A stretch of 64,000 nt of DNA, taken from Stella humosa (GTDB lineage: Bacteria; Pseudomonadota; Alphaproteobacteria; ATCC43930; Allostellaceae). Positions 1 through 8,688 of the stretch are shown one piece after another. The notes under the pieces are model-generated. The model was not told the DNA's origin. It ran no database searches and saw only the letters and a list, made by a program, of their open reading frames with translations. The translations under genes and the position numbers were made by a program. Where the stretch lies: contig NZ_AP019700.1 of NCBI RefSeq assembly GCF_006738645.1, positions 2,306,001 to 2,370,000 on the forward strand. Reading direction: 5' to 3'. The stretch's first letter is position 1; each line of letters opens with the position of its first letter.

Positions 1-180
1 GGTGCCGGCGGCGGCGCCGTGATCGGTGCCATCGGCGGCAATGCCGGCCTGGGTGCTGTGCTGGGCGGTGCGGCCGGCCTCGCCGGCGGCTACCTCTGGG
101 ACCAGCACAAGCAGGCCGAGGCCGACGCCTACTATCGCGGCTACAACGACCGGCGCGCGCCGCCGCGCCGTCGCTACTAG
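1..180 (+). CDS. Glycine-zipper protein, C-terminal part (5' end outside window)
   Basis: The reading frame is open from the first base and ends at TAG 178-180, giving 59 visible residues. The visible part starts with a Gly/Ala-rich stretch with GxxxG spacing (GAIGG, GLGAVLGG, GLAGGYLWD), typical of glycine-zipper segments of outer-membrane or surface lipoproteins, and ends in a short hydrophilic tail with a Tyr-rich piece (AYYRGY) and a basic end (RRAPPRRRY). The start and any signal peptide are outside the window. Function is unknown; glycine-zipper domains in such proteins usually insert into or oligomerise in membranes. Confidence 0.7.
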   Translation, partial: GAGGGAVIGAIGGNAGLGAVLGGAAGLAGGYLWDQHKQAEADAYYRGYNDRRAPPRRRY

Positions 181-211
181 CCTCGTCGCTTCAGGTGCGC
201 GGGCCGGGGGA

Positions 212-949
212 TCAGTCCTCCGGCTCGCCGGCCTGGAGCCAGTCGCGATACTGGGCCTTGGTCGCGTCGTCCGGCGGATAGAGCCCGCCGATCGCCCGTC
301 CGCGCCGGACCTCACGCTGCACGAAGCGCTCCATCCGCTCCTGCTCGGCGGAATCACGGGCGACCTCCTCCACCAGGTGGCGGGGGATGACGACGACCCC
401 ATCCAGGTCGCCCACCAGCGCATCACCGGGGAACACCGGCACGCCGCCGCAGCCGATCGGCACCTGTACCTCCACCGGATGCAGGTTCGTCATGCTGGCC
501 GGGGCGGCGTTGGCGGCGGCGAAGATCGGCAGGTCGATGCCGGCCATCACCGGCGCGTCGCGCATGGCCCCGTCCGAGACGACGGCGGCGATGCCGCGCA
601 TCTTCAGCCGCCAGGCCAGGATGTCGCCCAGCGTGCCGGCGCGGATCTCGCGCTCGGTGCCGATCACCAGCACATGGCCGGCCGGCGTGCCCTCGATGGC
701 GATGCGCTGGGCGCTGTCCGGGTCGGTCGGCTTGGGCGCCTGGCAGATGTCCTCGCGGCCCGGTATGTAGCGCAGGGTGACGGCCGGGCCGGCGAAGCGG
801 GCGGCCGCCGGGTTCATCGGCCGCACCCCGTTGATCGCCAGGCCGCGAAAGCCGCGCTTCAGGAGTTGCATGGTGATGGTGGCGGTGCTGGCCTGCAGCA
901 GCAGCTCCGTCACCCCCGGCGGCAGCGGCATCGCTTCGATCGCGGGCAT
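212..949 (-). CDS. RraA-like / HMG-aldolase-fold family protein
   Basis: The 245-residue protein has the features of the RraA/demethylmenaquinone-methyltransferase-like fold. The middle carries VVSDGAMRDAPVM, which contains the conserved Arg-Asp of the 4-hydroxy-4-methyl-2-oxoglutarate aldolase/oxaloacetate decarboxylase branch, and the C-terminal half carries GDLDGVVVIP, a family signature. Family members cleave or decarboxylate 2-oxoacids with a divalent metal, or (true RraA) inhibit RNase E. The isolated position and the conserved catalytic-type residues favour an aldolase/decarboxylase-like enzyme over an RNase E regulator, but the substrate cannot be read. A GGAGG lies 6 bases before the ATG at 949. 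Confidence 0.8.
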   Translation of the reverse strand: MPAIEAMPLPPGVTELLLQASTATITMQLLKRGFRGLAINGVRPMNPAAARFAGPAVTLRYIPGREDICQAPKPTDPDSAQRIAIEGTPAGHVLVIGTEREIRAGTLGDILAWRLKMRGIAAVVSDGAMRDAPVMAGIDLPIFAAANAAPASMTNLHPVEVQVPIGCGGVPVFPGDALVGDLDGVVVIPRHLVEEVARDSAEQERMERFVQREVRRGRAIGGLYPPDDATKAQYRDWLQAGEPED

Positions 950-982
950 GGTTTCCCTCCTTCGGGCGCTTCTTGATTGGTG

Positions 983-1525
983 CTAGGGCTGGGTGGCGTC
1001 TCCCGGGCCGAGCGGGCGCTGCATCAGCACGCTGTCGACCCAGCGGCCATGCTTGTGGCCGATGGCCGTCAGCAACCCGGCGCGGCGGAAACCCAGCCGC
1101 TCGTGCAGCCCGATCGAGGCGGCATTGGCGCTGTCGCCGATAACAGCCACCATCTGCCGGAAGCCGGCCGCCTCGCAGCGCCGGATCAGTTCCGCCAGCA
1201 GGGCCGAGCCGATGCCGGCGCGTTGACGGTCGGGCGCCAGGTAGACCGAGTTCTCGACCGAATGGCGATAGGCCGGGCGTGGGCGGTAGGGGCCGGCATA
1301 GGCATAGCCGGCGATCCGGTCGTCGACCGTGGCGACGAGGTAGGGATAGCCGCGCCCGGCGACCTCGCCGTGGCGCCGCGCCATCTCCTCGACGGAGGGC
1401 GGCGTCTCCTCGAAGGAGGCCAAGCCCGTCAGGACGTGGTGGGCATAGATGGCGGCGATGGCCGGGATGTCGGCCGGCAGCGCGTCGCGGACCAGTGGCG
1501 GCGGTGGGGCAGGGGGCTGGCTCAC
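983..1525 (-). CDS. GNAT N-acetyltransferase, phosphinothricin acetyltransferase-like
   Basis: The 180-residue protein is a single GNAT domain. It has the acceptor-side start (RDALPADIPAIAAIYAHHV), the FEETPP segment common in the phosphinothricin/methionine-sulfoximine acetyltransferase branch, the acetyl-CoA pyrophosphate loop RQRAGIGSALL and a late GLHERLGFRRAG. Enzymes of this branch acetylate the amino group of glutamate-like toxic analogues, and housekeeping members often act on methionine derivatives. The chosen start is GTG 1525, which overlaps the upstream stop by four bases (GTGA), so it is probably translationally coupled to the formylglutamate-hydrolase-like gene. An open frame continues upstream but is only a shadow of that gene. 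Confidence 0.85.
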   Translation of the reverse strand: MSQPPAPPPPLVRDALPADIPAIAAIYAHHVLTGLASFEETPPSVEEMARRHGEVAGRGYPYLVATVDDRIAGYAYAGPYRPRPAYRHSVENSVYLAPDRQRAGIGSALLAELIRRCEAAGFRQMVAVIGDSANAASIGLHERLGFRRAGLLTAIGHKHGRWVDSVLMQRPLGPGDATQP

Positions 1526-2433
1526 GCCGCCAGCTTCCGTGGTTCCAGCTCGGCCAGGCGGCCCATCACCTGGCGCATTTCGCCGGCGATGCGGCCGAGC
1601 TGGGCTTTGCGGGTATAGCGCGCCTCGTCCATGTAGAGGTCGCGGTTGATCTCGATCTGCAGGGCGTGCACGCCGTCCGCCGGCCGGCCGTAATGGGTGG
1701 TGGTGAAGCCACCGGCATAGGGCGCGTTGTGCGTCACCCGGTAGCCCAGGCCCCGCAGCACGGCCGCCACCGCGTCCACCACCGCCGGCGCGCAGGAGGC
1801 GCCGTGCGCGTCGCCCAGGATGAAGTCCGCCCGGCGGCGGCCGGGATCGAAGTCGTGCGGGCCGCCGATCGAGGGCATGGAGTGGCAGTCGATCAGCATG
1901 GCATGGCCATGGGCCGCCCGGCGCTCGTCCAGCAGCAGGGCCAGGTCGCGGTGATAGGGCTTGTACAGCCGCTCGATGCGCGCCAGCCCCTCGGCGACCG
2001 ACAGCTTGCGGGCATAGATGTCGGCGCCGCTGGCGACGATGCGGGCGATGGTGCCGAGCCCCGCCTGCACCCGGGGCGAGCGCGTGTTGCAGTGGGCCGG
2101 CAGGGGCGCGTCGAACATCGCCTGGTCGAGCTCGTAGGGCTCGCGGTTGGGGTCGATGTAGGCGCGCGGGAAATGCGCGCGGATCAAGGGTGCCCCCATC
2201 TCGACCACGCCCGCGAACAGCTCGTCGACGAAGCAGTCCTCCGACCGGCGCAGGGCCTGCGCATCGAGCCGGCTGGCGGCCAGCAGGTCGGCCGGGTAGC
2301 AGCGGCCGGAATGGGGGGAGGCGAAGACGATCGCCGTCGCCGGCACCGCCGCCGGCCGCGCGGGCCGGTCGATGGCATGCCCGAGATCGCGCCGGCCCGT
2401 GCCGTCGCCCGGAAGATCGCCTGAAGAGTCCAT
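1522..2433 (-). CDS. N-formylglutamate amidohydrolase family protein
   Basis: The protein (about 303 aa from the chosen ATG at 2433) belongs to the FGase family. It shows the SPHSG motif near the start, then a Glu-Asp pair (SEDCFVDELF), DPNREPYELD, the LIDCHSMPS motif and the late EINRDLYMDE. In known members these His/Glu/Asp residues bind zinc and hydrolyse N-formyl-L-glutamate, the last step of one histidine-degradation route; other members act on different N-acylated amino acids. No hut genes are nearby, so the substrate is uncertain. A further ATG 39 bases upstream is possible, but its added residues look unconserved. The gene is followed by the coupled GNAT gene, and together they may act on glutamate-like N-acyl compounds (inference). 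Confidence 0.85.
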   Translation of the reverse strand: MDSSGDLPGDGTGRRDLGHAIDRPARPAAVPATAIVFASPHSGRCYPADLLAASRLDAQALRRSEDCFVDELFAGVVEMGAPLIRAHFPRAYIDPNREPYELDQAMFDAPLPAHCNTRSPRVQAGLGTIARIVASGADIYARKLSVAEGLARIERLYKPYHRDLALLLDERRAAHGHAMLIDCHSMPSIGGPHDFDPGRRRADFILGDAHGASCAPAVVDAVAAVLRGLGYRVTHNAPYAGGFTTTHYGRPADGVHALQIEINRDLYMDEARYTRKAQLGRIAGEMRQVMGRLAELEPRKLAA

Positions 2434-2610
2434 GCCCGGCCGATGATGGCAAACCCGGTGCCGCACTGTCACGCGCGAACCGGCCCGCCGACCCGCCGGC
2501 CGAACAAAAGCCTGCCCGCCCGCAAGATGCCGTTGCCAACCGGTGCTGCCAGTGCTACATCGCCGGTCCCGCGGCCGGCCCCTTGGCGGACCGGCCCCAC
2601 GGAAGAGCGT

Positions 2611-2685
<75 letters not shown>

Positions 2686-2758
2686 TTCTTCCTTTCGGGG
2701 GACCGAAGTCGCCTCGGTCGTCAGGGCTTCGTTCCTCGTTGCCGGGCGAGGGCAGTGC

Positions 2759-3505
2759 ATGCCGCAGCGTTCGACCGGCGTTCGCCGGACCCTGGGATCC
2801 CTGTTCGGCGCCATTCTGGCAGTAGCCGCTCCGACAGTAGCCGCCGCGCAGACGATCGCCCCTGAGACCATCACCGTCTGCGCCAGCACCGCCTTCCGGC
2901 CGGTTCTCTACCGGGACGGTGGCAACCTCGTCGGCTACGACGTCGATTTTCTCCGCCGGTTCGCTGCCAGCCGGAACATGGCGCTCGTTTTCCGCGACTT
3001 TCCCTTCGATGGGATCTGGTTGCGTCCCGGACGGGATGAGTGTGACCTTGCGGCAGCGGGGATCACCGACTTCCCGTCGCGGCACAGTGCGGGCGTGGAA
3101 TGGAGCCGGCCCTATTTCACGGTCCTGCGGACGCTGCTGATCCGCCGCCAGGAGGCGGGCGCGCTGCGCACGATCGCCGATTTCCCGGGTCGCACCATCG
3201 GCTTCGTCACCAATTCATCGGCCGACCGGGATGTCCGTGCCCGCGCGCCGGGCGGGGCGTTCCTGAAGGGGTACGCCGACGCCGAGGTCGGCATTGCCGA
3301 CCTGATGGCCGGGCGGCTCGACGCCTTCGCCGATGGCAGCGTCACCAGCGACGACTTCGTCGGCCGCCATCCGGAACTGGCCGTCATCGATGCCCATTCC
3401 CTCGTGCCGGCCGAGGGCCTTGCCTATCCGCTGCGGATCGCGAGCCGGCTGCGCGAGGACCTGGACCGTTTCATCGCCGCCAACGTCGCGACCTACGGGC
3501 GGTAG
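2759..3505 (+). CDS. Amino-acid-type ABC transporter substrate-binding protein (SBP_bac_3-like)
   Basis: The 248-residue protein starts with a signal peptide (basic MPQRSTGVRR, then a hydrophobic stretch ending VAAAQ). The mature part has the type-II periplasmic binding fold of family 3 receptors: ITVCASTAFRPV at the start, VGYDVDFLRRFA, then ITDFPSRHSAGVEWSRPYF, which matches the usual 'pl.iT.eR...v.FS.PY' region. Such receptors bind polar amino acids or related organic acids in the periplasm. No permease or ATPase gene adjoins it, so it is an orphan receptor or serves a transporter elsewhere. It lies just after tRNA-Val and converges on the tripartite transporter genes. Confidence 0.82.
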   Translation: MPQRSTGVRRTLGSLFGAILAVAAPTVAAAQTIAPETITVCASTAFRPVLYRDGGNLVGYDVDFLRRFAASRNMALVFRDFPFDGIWLRPGRDECDLAAAGITDFPSRHSAGVEWSRPYFTVLRTLLIRRQEAGALRTIADFPGRTIGFVTNSSADRDVRARAPGGAFLKGYADAEVGIADLMAGRLDAFADGSVTSDDFVGRHPELAVIDAHSLVPAEGLAYPLRIASRLREDLDRFIAANVATYGR

Positions 3506-3518
3506 CCAGCGCCCGGCA

Positions 3519-5021
3519 TCAACCTTCGCTGTACGCCTGCTCCTTCTTCCGGCGGATGGCCGGAAGGATCATGGTGACGAGCAGCAGGGCGGAGACCACC
3601 AGCAGGCTGGCGCTGATCGGGCTGCGCACGAAGATCGAGAGGTCCCCCTCCGAGAGCAGCAGGGCGCGGCGGACGTTCTCCTCCATCATCGGCCCCAGCA
3701 CATAGCCGAGGATTAGGGGGGCTGGCGGGCACTTCAGCTTGGCGAAGACGTAGCCCAGCACGCCGACAGCCGCGCAGAGATAGACGTCGATCGCGCTGTT
3801 GTTGAGGCTGTAGTTGCCGAGCGCGCAGAACAGGATGATCGCCGGGAACAGCCACCGGTAGGGGATCGTCAACAGCCGCACCCAGATGCCGACCAGCGGC
3901 AGGTTGAGTGCCACCAGCATGGCATTGCCGACGAACATGCTGGCGATCACGCCCCAGAACAGCTCCGGGCTGCGGGTCATGACCGACGGGCCGGGCTGCA
4001 CGCCGTTCATCACCAGGGCGCCCAGGATCAGTGCCATCGTCGCCGTTCCGGGAATGCCCAGGGTCAGCATCGGGATGAAGGCCGTCTGGGCCGCCGCGTT
4101 GTTCGCCGCCTCGGGCGATGCGACGCCCTCGATGGCGCCCTGGCCGAACCGCGACGGATCGCGCGCCAGCCGCTTCTCCACCATGTAGGCCGAGAAGGAT
4201 GAGATCGACGGGCCGGTCCCGGGAAGAATGCCGAAGAACGCGCCGATCGCTGTGCCGCGCAGCGTCGGCAGGATCGAGGCCTTGATGTCTGCCCAGGCGG
4301 GCATCAGCCCCCCGATGTTGCGCGTGAAGATCTCGCGCCGCTCCTTCTGCTCAAGATTGGAGACGACCTCGGACACCGCGAAGATGCCGACCGCCAGCAC
4401 CGTGAAGCCAATGCCGTCGGCCAGTTCCGGCAGGCCGAAGGTGTAGCGCTCGGCACCGGAATTGACGTCGGTGCCGACCAGCCCCACGAGCAGGCCGAGG
4501 ACCACCATGGCCAGCGCCTTCATGAGGTCGCCGTGGGTCAGGACGGACGCCGCGACCAGCCCGAGCAGCATCAGCGCGAAATAGTCCTCGGCACCGAAGC
4601 GCAGGGCCCAGCCGGCGAGCGGCACGCCGAGCCCGACGATCAGGGCGGTCCCGATGCAGCCGGCCACGAAGGAGGACAGGGCGGCGATGGCGAGGGCCAC
4701 GCCAGCCCGCCCCTTGCGCGCCATCTGGTAGCCGTCGAGGCAGGTGACGGCCGACGAGGTCTCCCCCGGCAGGTTGACCAGGATGGCGGTGGTCGAGCCG
4801 CCATACTGCGCGCCGTAGTAGATGCCGGCCAGCATGATCACGGACGACACGGGCGACAGCCCGTAGGTGATCGGCAGCAGCATAGAGATCGTCACCAGCG
4901 GCCCGACGCCGGGCAGAACGCCGATCAGGGTGCCGAGGAGCACGCCCAGGAAGCAGTAGGCCAGGTTCTGCAGCGAGAGCGCGACGCCGAAGCCCAGCGC
5001 CAGATTGTCCAGGAACTCCAT
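3519..5021 (-). CDS. tctA: Tripartite tricarboxylate transporter, large membrane subunit (TctA family)
   Basis: At 500 residues this is the normal TctA length. It is a multi-span membrane protein with the family's two repeated motifs: GVLPGVGPLVTISMLLPITYGL near the start (about residues 30-50) and GILPGTGPSISSFSAYMVEK in the middle, plus YYGAQYGGSTTAILVNLPGE. TctA forms the secondary-transport channel that takes a carboxylate captured by a periplasmic TctC-type receptor. I chose ATG 5021 because it starts right at the conserved MEFLDNLALGF; the open frame runs 16 codons further upstream inside the tctB gene. It is two bases from tctB and forms one operon with tctB and the receptor gene upstream. 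Confidence 0.92.
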   Translation of the reverse strand: MEFLDNLALGFGVALSLQNLAYCFLGVLLGTLIGVLPGVGPLVTISMLLPITYGLSPVSSVIMLAGIYYGAQYGGSTTAILVNLPGETSSAVTCLDGYQMARKGRAGVALAIAALSSFVAGCIGTALIVGLGVPLAGWALRFGAEDYFALMLLGLVAASVLTHGDLMKALAMVVLGLLVGLVGTDVNSGAERYTFGLPELADGIGFTVLAVGIFAVSEVVSNLEQKERREIFTRNIGGLMPAWADIKASILPTLRGTAIGAFFGILPGTGPSISSFSAYMVEKRLARDPSRFGQGAIEGVASPEAANNAAAQTAFIPMLTLGIPGTATMALILGALVMNGVQPGPSVMTRSPELFWGVIASMFVGNAMLVALNLPLVGIWVRLLTIPYRWLFPAIILFCALGNYSLNNSAIDVYLCAAVGVLGYVFAKLKCPPAPLILGYVLGPMMEENVRRALLLSEGDLSIFVRSPISASLLVVSALLLVTMILPAIRRKKEQAYSEG

Positions 5022-5023
5022 CG

Positions 5024-5479
5024 TCAGAAGCTCCAGGCGAACAGTGGATAAGGGAGCGAGAGGCCCCATACGAAGACCGCGGCGGCGAAGATCGCCATGA
5101 CGGCCGTCAGGATGGCGACCTCGCCCGGCCGGAATTCGTGGCCGGCGTAGGCCGAGACTGCGATCAGCAACGCCACGGCCGGCACCAGGCCCAGGCGTTC
5201 GATCGCCGCCCCGAACAGGATGATCGACAGGGTGACCAGGGCCAGCGGCAGCCAGGCCCAGATGCCGTCGACGGCAACCCCGCTACGCAGGCCCCGCAGG
5301 AGGATCACCCCGCCAAACCCGACCAGCAGCAGGCTCAGCACCCTCGGAAAGTAGCCGGGCCCCATCTCGGTCGAGGACCCGAACTCATACCGGAGTGCAA
5401 TCAGCAGGCCGATGGCGCCAAGCGCGATGAAGATCAACCCGGCCAGCGCGTCCTGATTTCCCGCGAGCTTTGATTTCAT
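5024..5479 (-). CDS. tctB: Tripartite tricarboxylate transporter, small membrane subunit (TctB family)
   Basis: The 151-residue protein has four predicted hydrophobic spans, the usual TctB topology. The first contains ALAGLIFIALGAIGLLIAL, followed by the family-typical MGPGYFPRVLSLLLVGFG and a Trp-rich later part. TctB is the small partner of TctA in tripartite tricarboxylate transporters, and its exact role is not well known. It lies between the TctC-type receptor gene and tctA on the same strand, with only two bases to tctA. Confidence 0.9.
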   Translation of the reverse strand: MKSKLAGNQDALAGLIFIALGAIGLLIALRYEFGSSTEMGPGYFPRVLSLLLVGFGGVILLRGLRSGVAVDGIWAWLPLALVTLSIILFGAAIERLGLVPAVALLIAVSAYAGHEFRPGEVAILTAVMAIFAAAVFVWGLSLPYPLFAWSF

Positions 5480-5556
5480 AAGGCCTCTCGGTCAGCCGGC
5501 AAGACGGAAGCGTCTCACGCTACCATCCTGCCGGCGATGTCCGCCCTGCCAAGGTG

Positions 5557-6528
5557 TCAGTCGGGCACCTTGATGTCGGCCGCCTTGATGACGGCGGTCC
5601 ACTTCGGAACGTCCGTCCGGATCAGCGTGGCGAACGTCTCGGCGCTGCCGCCCAGCGCGTCGGCACCGGCGGCGCGCAGCCTGGCCTTGGTGTCCGGCAT
5701 CTCCAGCACCCGATTCAGTTCGGCATTGAGGCGGGCGATGATGGCCGGCGGCGTGCCGGCCGGGGCCGCCAGGCCCCACCAGGTGGCGGCGTCGGAGTTC
5801 TTGATGCCGCTTTCCTCGAAGGTGGGAACGTCGGGCAGGTCCGCGTCGCGACGGGTCGAGAAGAGCGCGATCGGACGCAGCACGCCCTCCTTGATCTGGA
5901 CCATCGCCGACGGCAGCGAGGAGACGTAGATGTCGACCCGCCCACCCATCAGGTCGGGCAGCGCCTGTGCGGCACCCTTGTAGGGGATATGCCGGTACTT
6001 CACCTGGGCCAGTTGCTGCAGCAACTCGCCGGCCAGATGGGAGCTCGTCCCGATGCCGGGCGAGGCGAAGGTCATCTTGCCGCCCTTGGCCTTGGCCGTG
6101 GCCAGCAGGTCGTCGACCGACTTGATCGCCGATTCCTTGGCGACGACGAGCACCTGGGGTGCCGTCGCGGCGAGCCCGATCGGTGCGAAGTCCTTGATCG
6201 GATCGTAGTTGGCCTTGCCGAGGATGGGGTTGATCACGAGGTTGGCGTTCTGCGCCATGACAATCGTGTAGCCGTCGGCGGCTGCCTTGCCGGCGAGGCT
6301 GAGCCCGACGCTGCCGCCGCTGCCCGGCTTGTTGTCGACGACGAACGTCCAGCCGGTGGATTCACCGAGCTTGGTCGCGATCACGCGCGAGACGACGTCG
6401 GTGCCGCCGCCGGGCGGGAAGGGGACGACGAGGCGGATGGGCTTGGTCGGATAGTCCTGTGCGATGACGGCCGACGATGCGACGACGCCAAGCGCCACTG
6501 CGCCGGCCAGAATGCGTGCGGTCCTCAT
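5557..6528 (-). CDS. TctC/Bug-type periplasmic receptor of the tripartite transporter
   Basis: The 323-residue protein starts with a signal peptide (MRTARILAGAVALGV...AVIAQ). The mature N-terminus DYPTKPIRLVVPFPPGGGTDV is the hallmark of Bug/TctC receptors, followed by VDNKPGSGGSVG and HIPYKGAAQALPDLMGGRVD, which shape the carboxylate-binding pocket. These receptors bind di- or tricarboxylates or aromatic acids and hand them to TctA/TctB. The start ATG 6528 directly begins the signal peptide; the long upstream extension is shadow. The adjoining D-2-hydroxyacid dehydrogenase and IclR regulator suggest a hydroxy- or ketoacid substrate (inference). Confidence 0.92.
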   Translation of the reverse strand: MRTARILAGAVALGVVASSAVIAQDYPTKPIRLVVPFPPGGGTDVVSRVIATKLGESTGWTFVVDNKPGSGGSVGLSLAGKAAADGYTIVMAQNANLVINPILGKANYDPIKDFAPIGLAATAPQVLVVAKESAIKSVDDLLATAKAKGGKMTFASPGIGTSSHLAGELLQQLAQVKYRHIPYKGAAQALPDLMGGRVDIYVSSLPSAMVQIKEGVLRPIALFSTRRDADLPDVPTFEESGIKNSDAATWWGLAAPAGTPPAIIARLNAELNRVLEMPDTKARLRAAGADALGGSAETFATLIRTDVPKWTAVIKAADIKVPD

Positions 6529-6599
6529 GCTGGTTTCCTCCTCCTGTCGGTGCCGGCGGCGCTTCGGCCGCTTTGGTCCATTTCGATCGCCCGCCTGCT

Positions 6600-7574
6600 T
6601 CAGGCAGCGGTATCCGCATAGCCAGGGTTGACGTTGGCGCGCGGATCGAACCGCCGGCCCGCGATCACGTCGAGCGCCTGCTCGATCGCGCGGATTCCCA
6701 CGCGCTCGGCCGCCTCCCGGGTGTTCGCGCCGACATGCGGCGTCATCACGACGTTCGGCAGGTTCGCCAGCGGATTGTCGGCCGGCGGCTCGCTCGGGAA
6801 GCAATCGATTCCGGCGCCGGACAGGGCGCCGCCGGACAGGGCGGCGGCAAGCGCCTCGTGATCCACCAGGCCGCCCCGCGCCGTGTTGATCAGCACTGCC
6901 CCGGGTTTCATCAGGGAAAGGCGGCGGGCGTCGATCAGGTTGCGGTTATCCGCCGTCAGCGGCGCGTGGAGGCTGACGATGTCGCTCTGGCGGAGCAGGT
7001 CGTCGATGTCGCCGACGATCTCCACGCCCGCGATGTCGCCGCGGAAGAACGGGTCATAGCCGCGGATGTGCATGCGCAGCGGGCGAACCAGCTCGACCAG
7101 GGCGCTGCCGATACTGCCGAGGCCGACGATGCCGAGCGACCGGCCGAAGAGCTCATGGCCGAAGCTGGTGGCCTTGTCCCAGTGGCCCGCACGCATCCGG
7201 GAATCGAGCCACGCCGTCCGGCGCATCACGGCGAACATCAGTCCGAAGGCGTGCTCGGCGACCGACTGCGCATTGGCGCCGTGGGTGATCAGCACCGGGA
7301 TGCGACGGCGCGTGGCACTGGCGAGGTCGATCGTATCGACGCCGATGCCGTGCTTCACGATCACCTTCAGGGTCGGGGTTGCGCCGATCACCTCGTCGGT
7401 GACGTGGGCGGCGCGCACGATGATCGCATCGGCCCGCTCTGCCGCGGCAAGGGCCGCGATCTCGGCCGGTGGTGTGTACGGCTTCAGCGTCAGGACGCGC
7501 GCGCCGAGACGCGCCGCGGTCTCCATGGCCGGCGGGGCCAGTGCTGCGCCCGTGACGATGATCGTCGAACCCAT
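6600..7574 (-). CDS. D-isomer-specific 2-hydroxyacid dehydrogenase (phosphoglycerate-dehydrogenase-like)
   Basis: The protein is about 324 aa from ATG 7574. It has the catalytic-domain halves around a Rossmann NAD-binding core with GLGSIGSALVELVRPL and the downstream conserved blocks INTARGGLVD (catalytic Arg), PSEPP and TPHVGAN (catalytic His). Enzymes of this family interconvert D-2-hydroxyacids and 2-ketoacids with NAD(H). It follows the IclR gene and precedes the TctC/B/A operon on the same strand, so it probably metabolises what that transporter imports. Six residues upstream an alternative ATG (7592) exists; MGSTIIVTG is the more natural start. Confidence 0.9.
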   Translation of the reverse strand: MGSTIIVTGAALAPPAMETAARLGARVLTLKPYTPPAEIAALAAAERADAIIVRAAHVTDEVIGATPTLKVIVKHGIGVDTIDLASATRRRIPVLITHGANAQSVAEHAFGLMFAVMRRTAWLDSRMRAGHWDKATSFGHELFGRSLGIVGLGSIGSALVELVRPLRMHIRGYDPFFRGDIAGVEIVGDIDDLLRQSDIVSLHAPLTADNRNLIDARRLSLMKPGAVLINTARGGLVDHEALAAALSGGALSGAGIDCFPSEPPADNPLANLPNVVMTPHVGANTREAAERVGIRAIEQALDVIAGRRFDPRANVNPGYADTAA

Positions 7575-7744
7575 GCCGTCCCCCCTCGCCACGCTTCTTC
7601 CCCAACGCCCCGGGCGCTTGAGCGCGCCTCATCAGCATCACCGGATGCGACAGCGCATGCCGGTCGATGCTGGAGGAATATCACCCTGGCCCTGGTCGTC
7701 CAAGTAAAATGAAACGGCGTTGCGATTTTCGGCGGTCGCCGGCA

Positions 7745-8458
7745 TCAGCCGTGCAGCGCACCGCCCAGCGCCTTGGTGAGGACGGCGGCGGCACCTATCA
7801 GGGTCGGCGCGATCTCCCCGGCGCGGTCGCGGGTGAGGCGGGACGCGGGGCCGGTCACGGCGAGGGCACCCAGCAGGCGCCCGCCCGCACCGAAGACCGG
7901 CATCGCCATGGATGCGACGTGGGCGTCGGTGACCCCGCTGGAATAGATCGGATGTCCGGCCTCGACGCTCGTCCCGGTGGCGGCGAGGTCGGGCAGGCGC
8001 AGCACCTGGGCGATCGAGGACCCGTCCATCGGGCGAAGGTCGCCTGGCCGGACGTGCATCCGGAGCGGCGAGGGCGAGTCGACGCGGAACAAACACAGCC
8101 GCTGCTCGCCGCGCCGGATGTAGAAGGAGGCCGTTTCGCCCGATGCCGCCACCAGCTTCTCAAGGGCCGGCATGGCGTGGGCCTCCAGCGCGAAGGACTG
8201 GAGGTAGACCGATCCCAACCGCGCGATCTCGGTACCGAGGCGATAGCGCCCGTCGCCCAGCCGCTCCATCAGCCCAAAGCGTTCCAGCGAGATGCACAGG
8301 CGCATGATCGTGCTCTTCACCAGTTGGGTTCGCTGGGCGAGCTCGGTCAGTTCCAGGGCATCGTCGCCGCGCCGGAACGCCGTCAGCACCGTCAGCAGCC
8401 GGTCCGCCGATGCCACGCCTTCGAGCTTGGGTCGCGCCTTCGTCTTTCGTTCGACCAT
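7745..8458 (-). CDS. IclR family transcriptional regulator
   Basis: The protein is 237 residues from ATG 8458. The N-terminus holds a winged helix-turn-helix (SADRLLTVLTAF...LTELAQRTQLVKSTIMRLCISLE, about residues 17-60), and the rest is the IclR effector domain with ASFYIRRGEQRLCLFRVDS and the later SMAMPVFGAGGRLLGALAVTGP. IclR proteins respond to small organic acids and control degradation or uptake genes. It lies upstream of the D-2-hydroxyacid dehydrogenase and Tct operon on the same strand and is the obvious candidate regulator for them. Confidence 0.9.
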   Translation of the reverse strand: MVERKTKARPKLEGVASADRLLTVLTAFRRGDDALELTELAQRTQLVKSTIMRLCISLERFGLMERLGDGRYRLGTEIARLGSVYLQSFALEAHAMPALEKLVAASGETASFYIRRGEQRLCLFRVDSPSPLRMHVRPGDLRPMDGSSIAQVLRLPDLAATGTSVEAGHPIYSSGVTDAHVASMAMPVFGAGGRLLGALAVTGPASRLTRDRAGEIAPTLIGAAAVLTKALGGALHG

Positions 8459-8642
8459 CGTTTGGTAGCCGTAAGCTGAATCATCCTGCGCGACGATCAT
8501 CGCGAGCCCGGACGACCATCCTCTGCCACTGGATCTGTCATGGCGAGCCCACCGACGCCATAGTCCAGGTGCGCGCATACGATATCCGAACGGATGCCCT
8601 GCTGAAGCGGAGCACTACCCACCATGCGACTGACGACGTCGG

Positions 8643-8666
8643 GGCCCACCGATCGATCGGTGGGCC
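8643..8666 (-). terminator. Perfect 24-bp palindrome after the VOC gene
   Basis: Two 12-base arms (GGCCCACCGATC and its exact complement) meet without a spacer, 22 bases after the stop of the VOC-family gene. As RNA it would form a stem of about 10 bp with a 4-base loop. No U-run follows on the minus strand, so it may be a Rho-type or mRNA 3'-end stabilising hairpin. A perfect palindrome of this length could equally be a protein-binding site. Confidence 0.4.
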
Positions 8667-8688
8667 TGCCGACCGGCGGCGCAATTCT

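Noticed and set aside
983..2539. Single 518-residue protein fusing an N-formylglutamate hydrolase frame to the acetyltransferase
   Set aside because: The upstream part of this frame is low-complexity Arg/Pro/Gly shadow of the real gene at 1522-2433; the acetyltransferase begins at GTG 1525.
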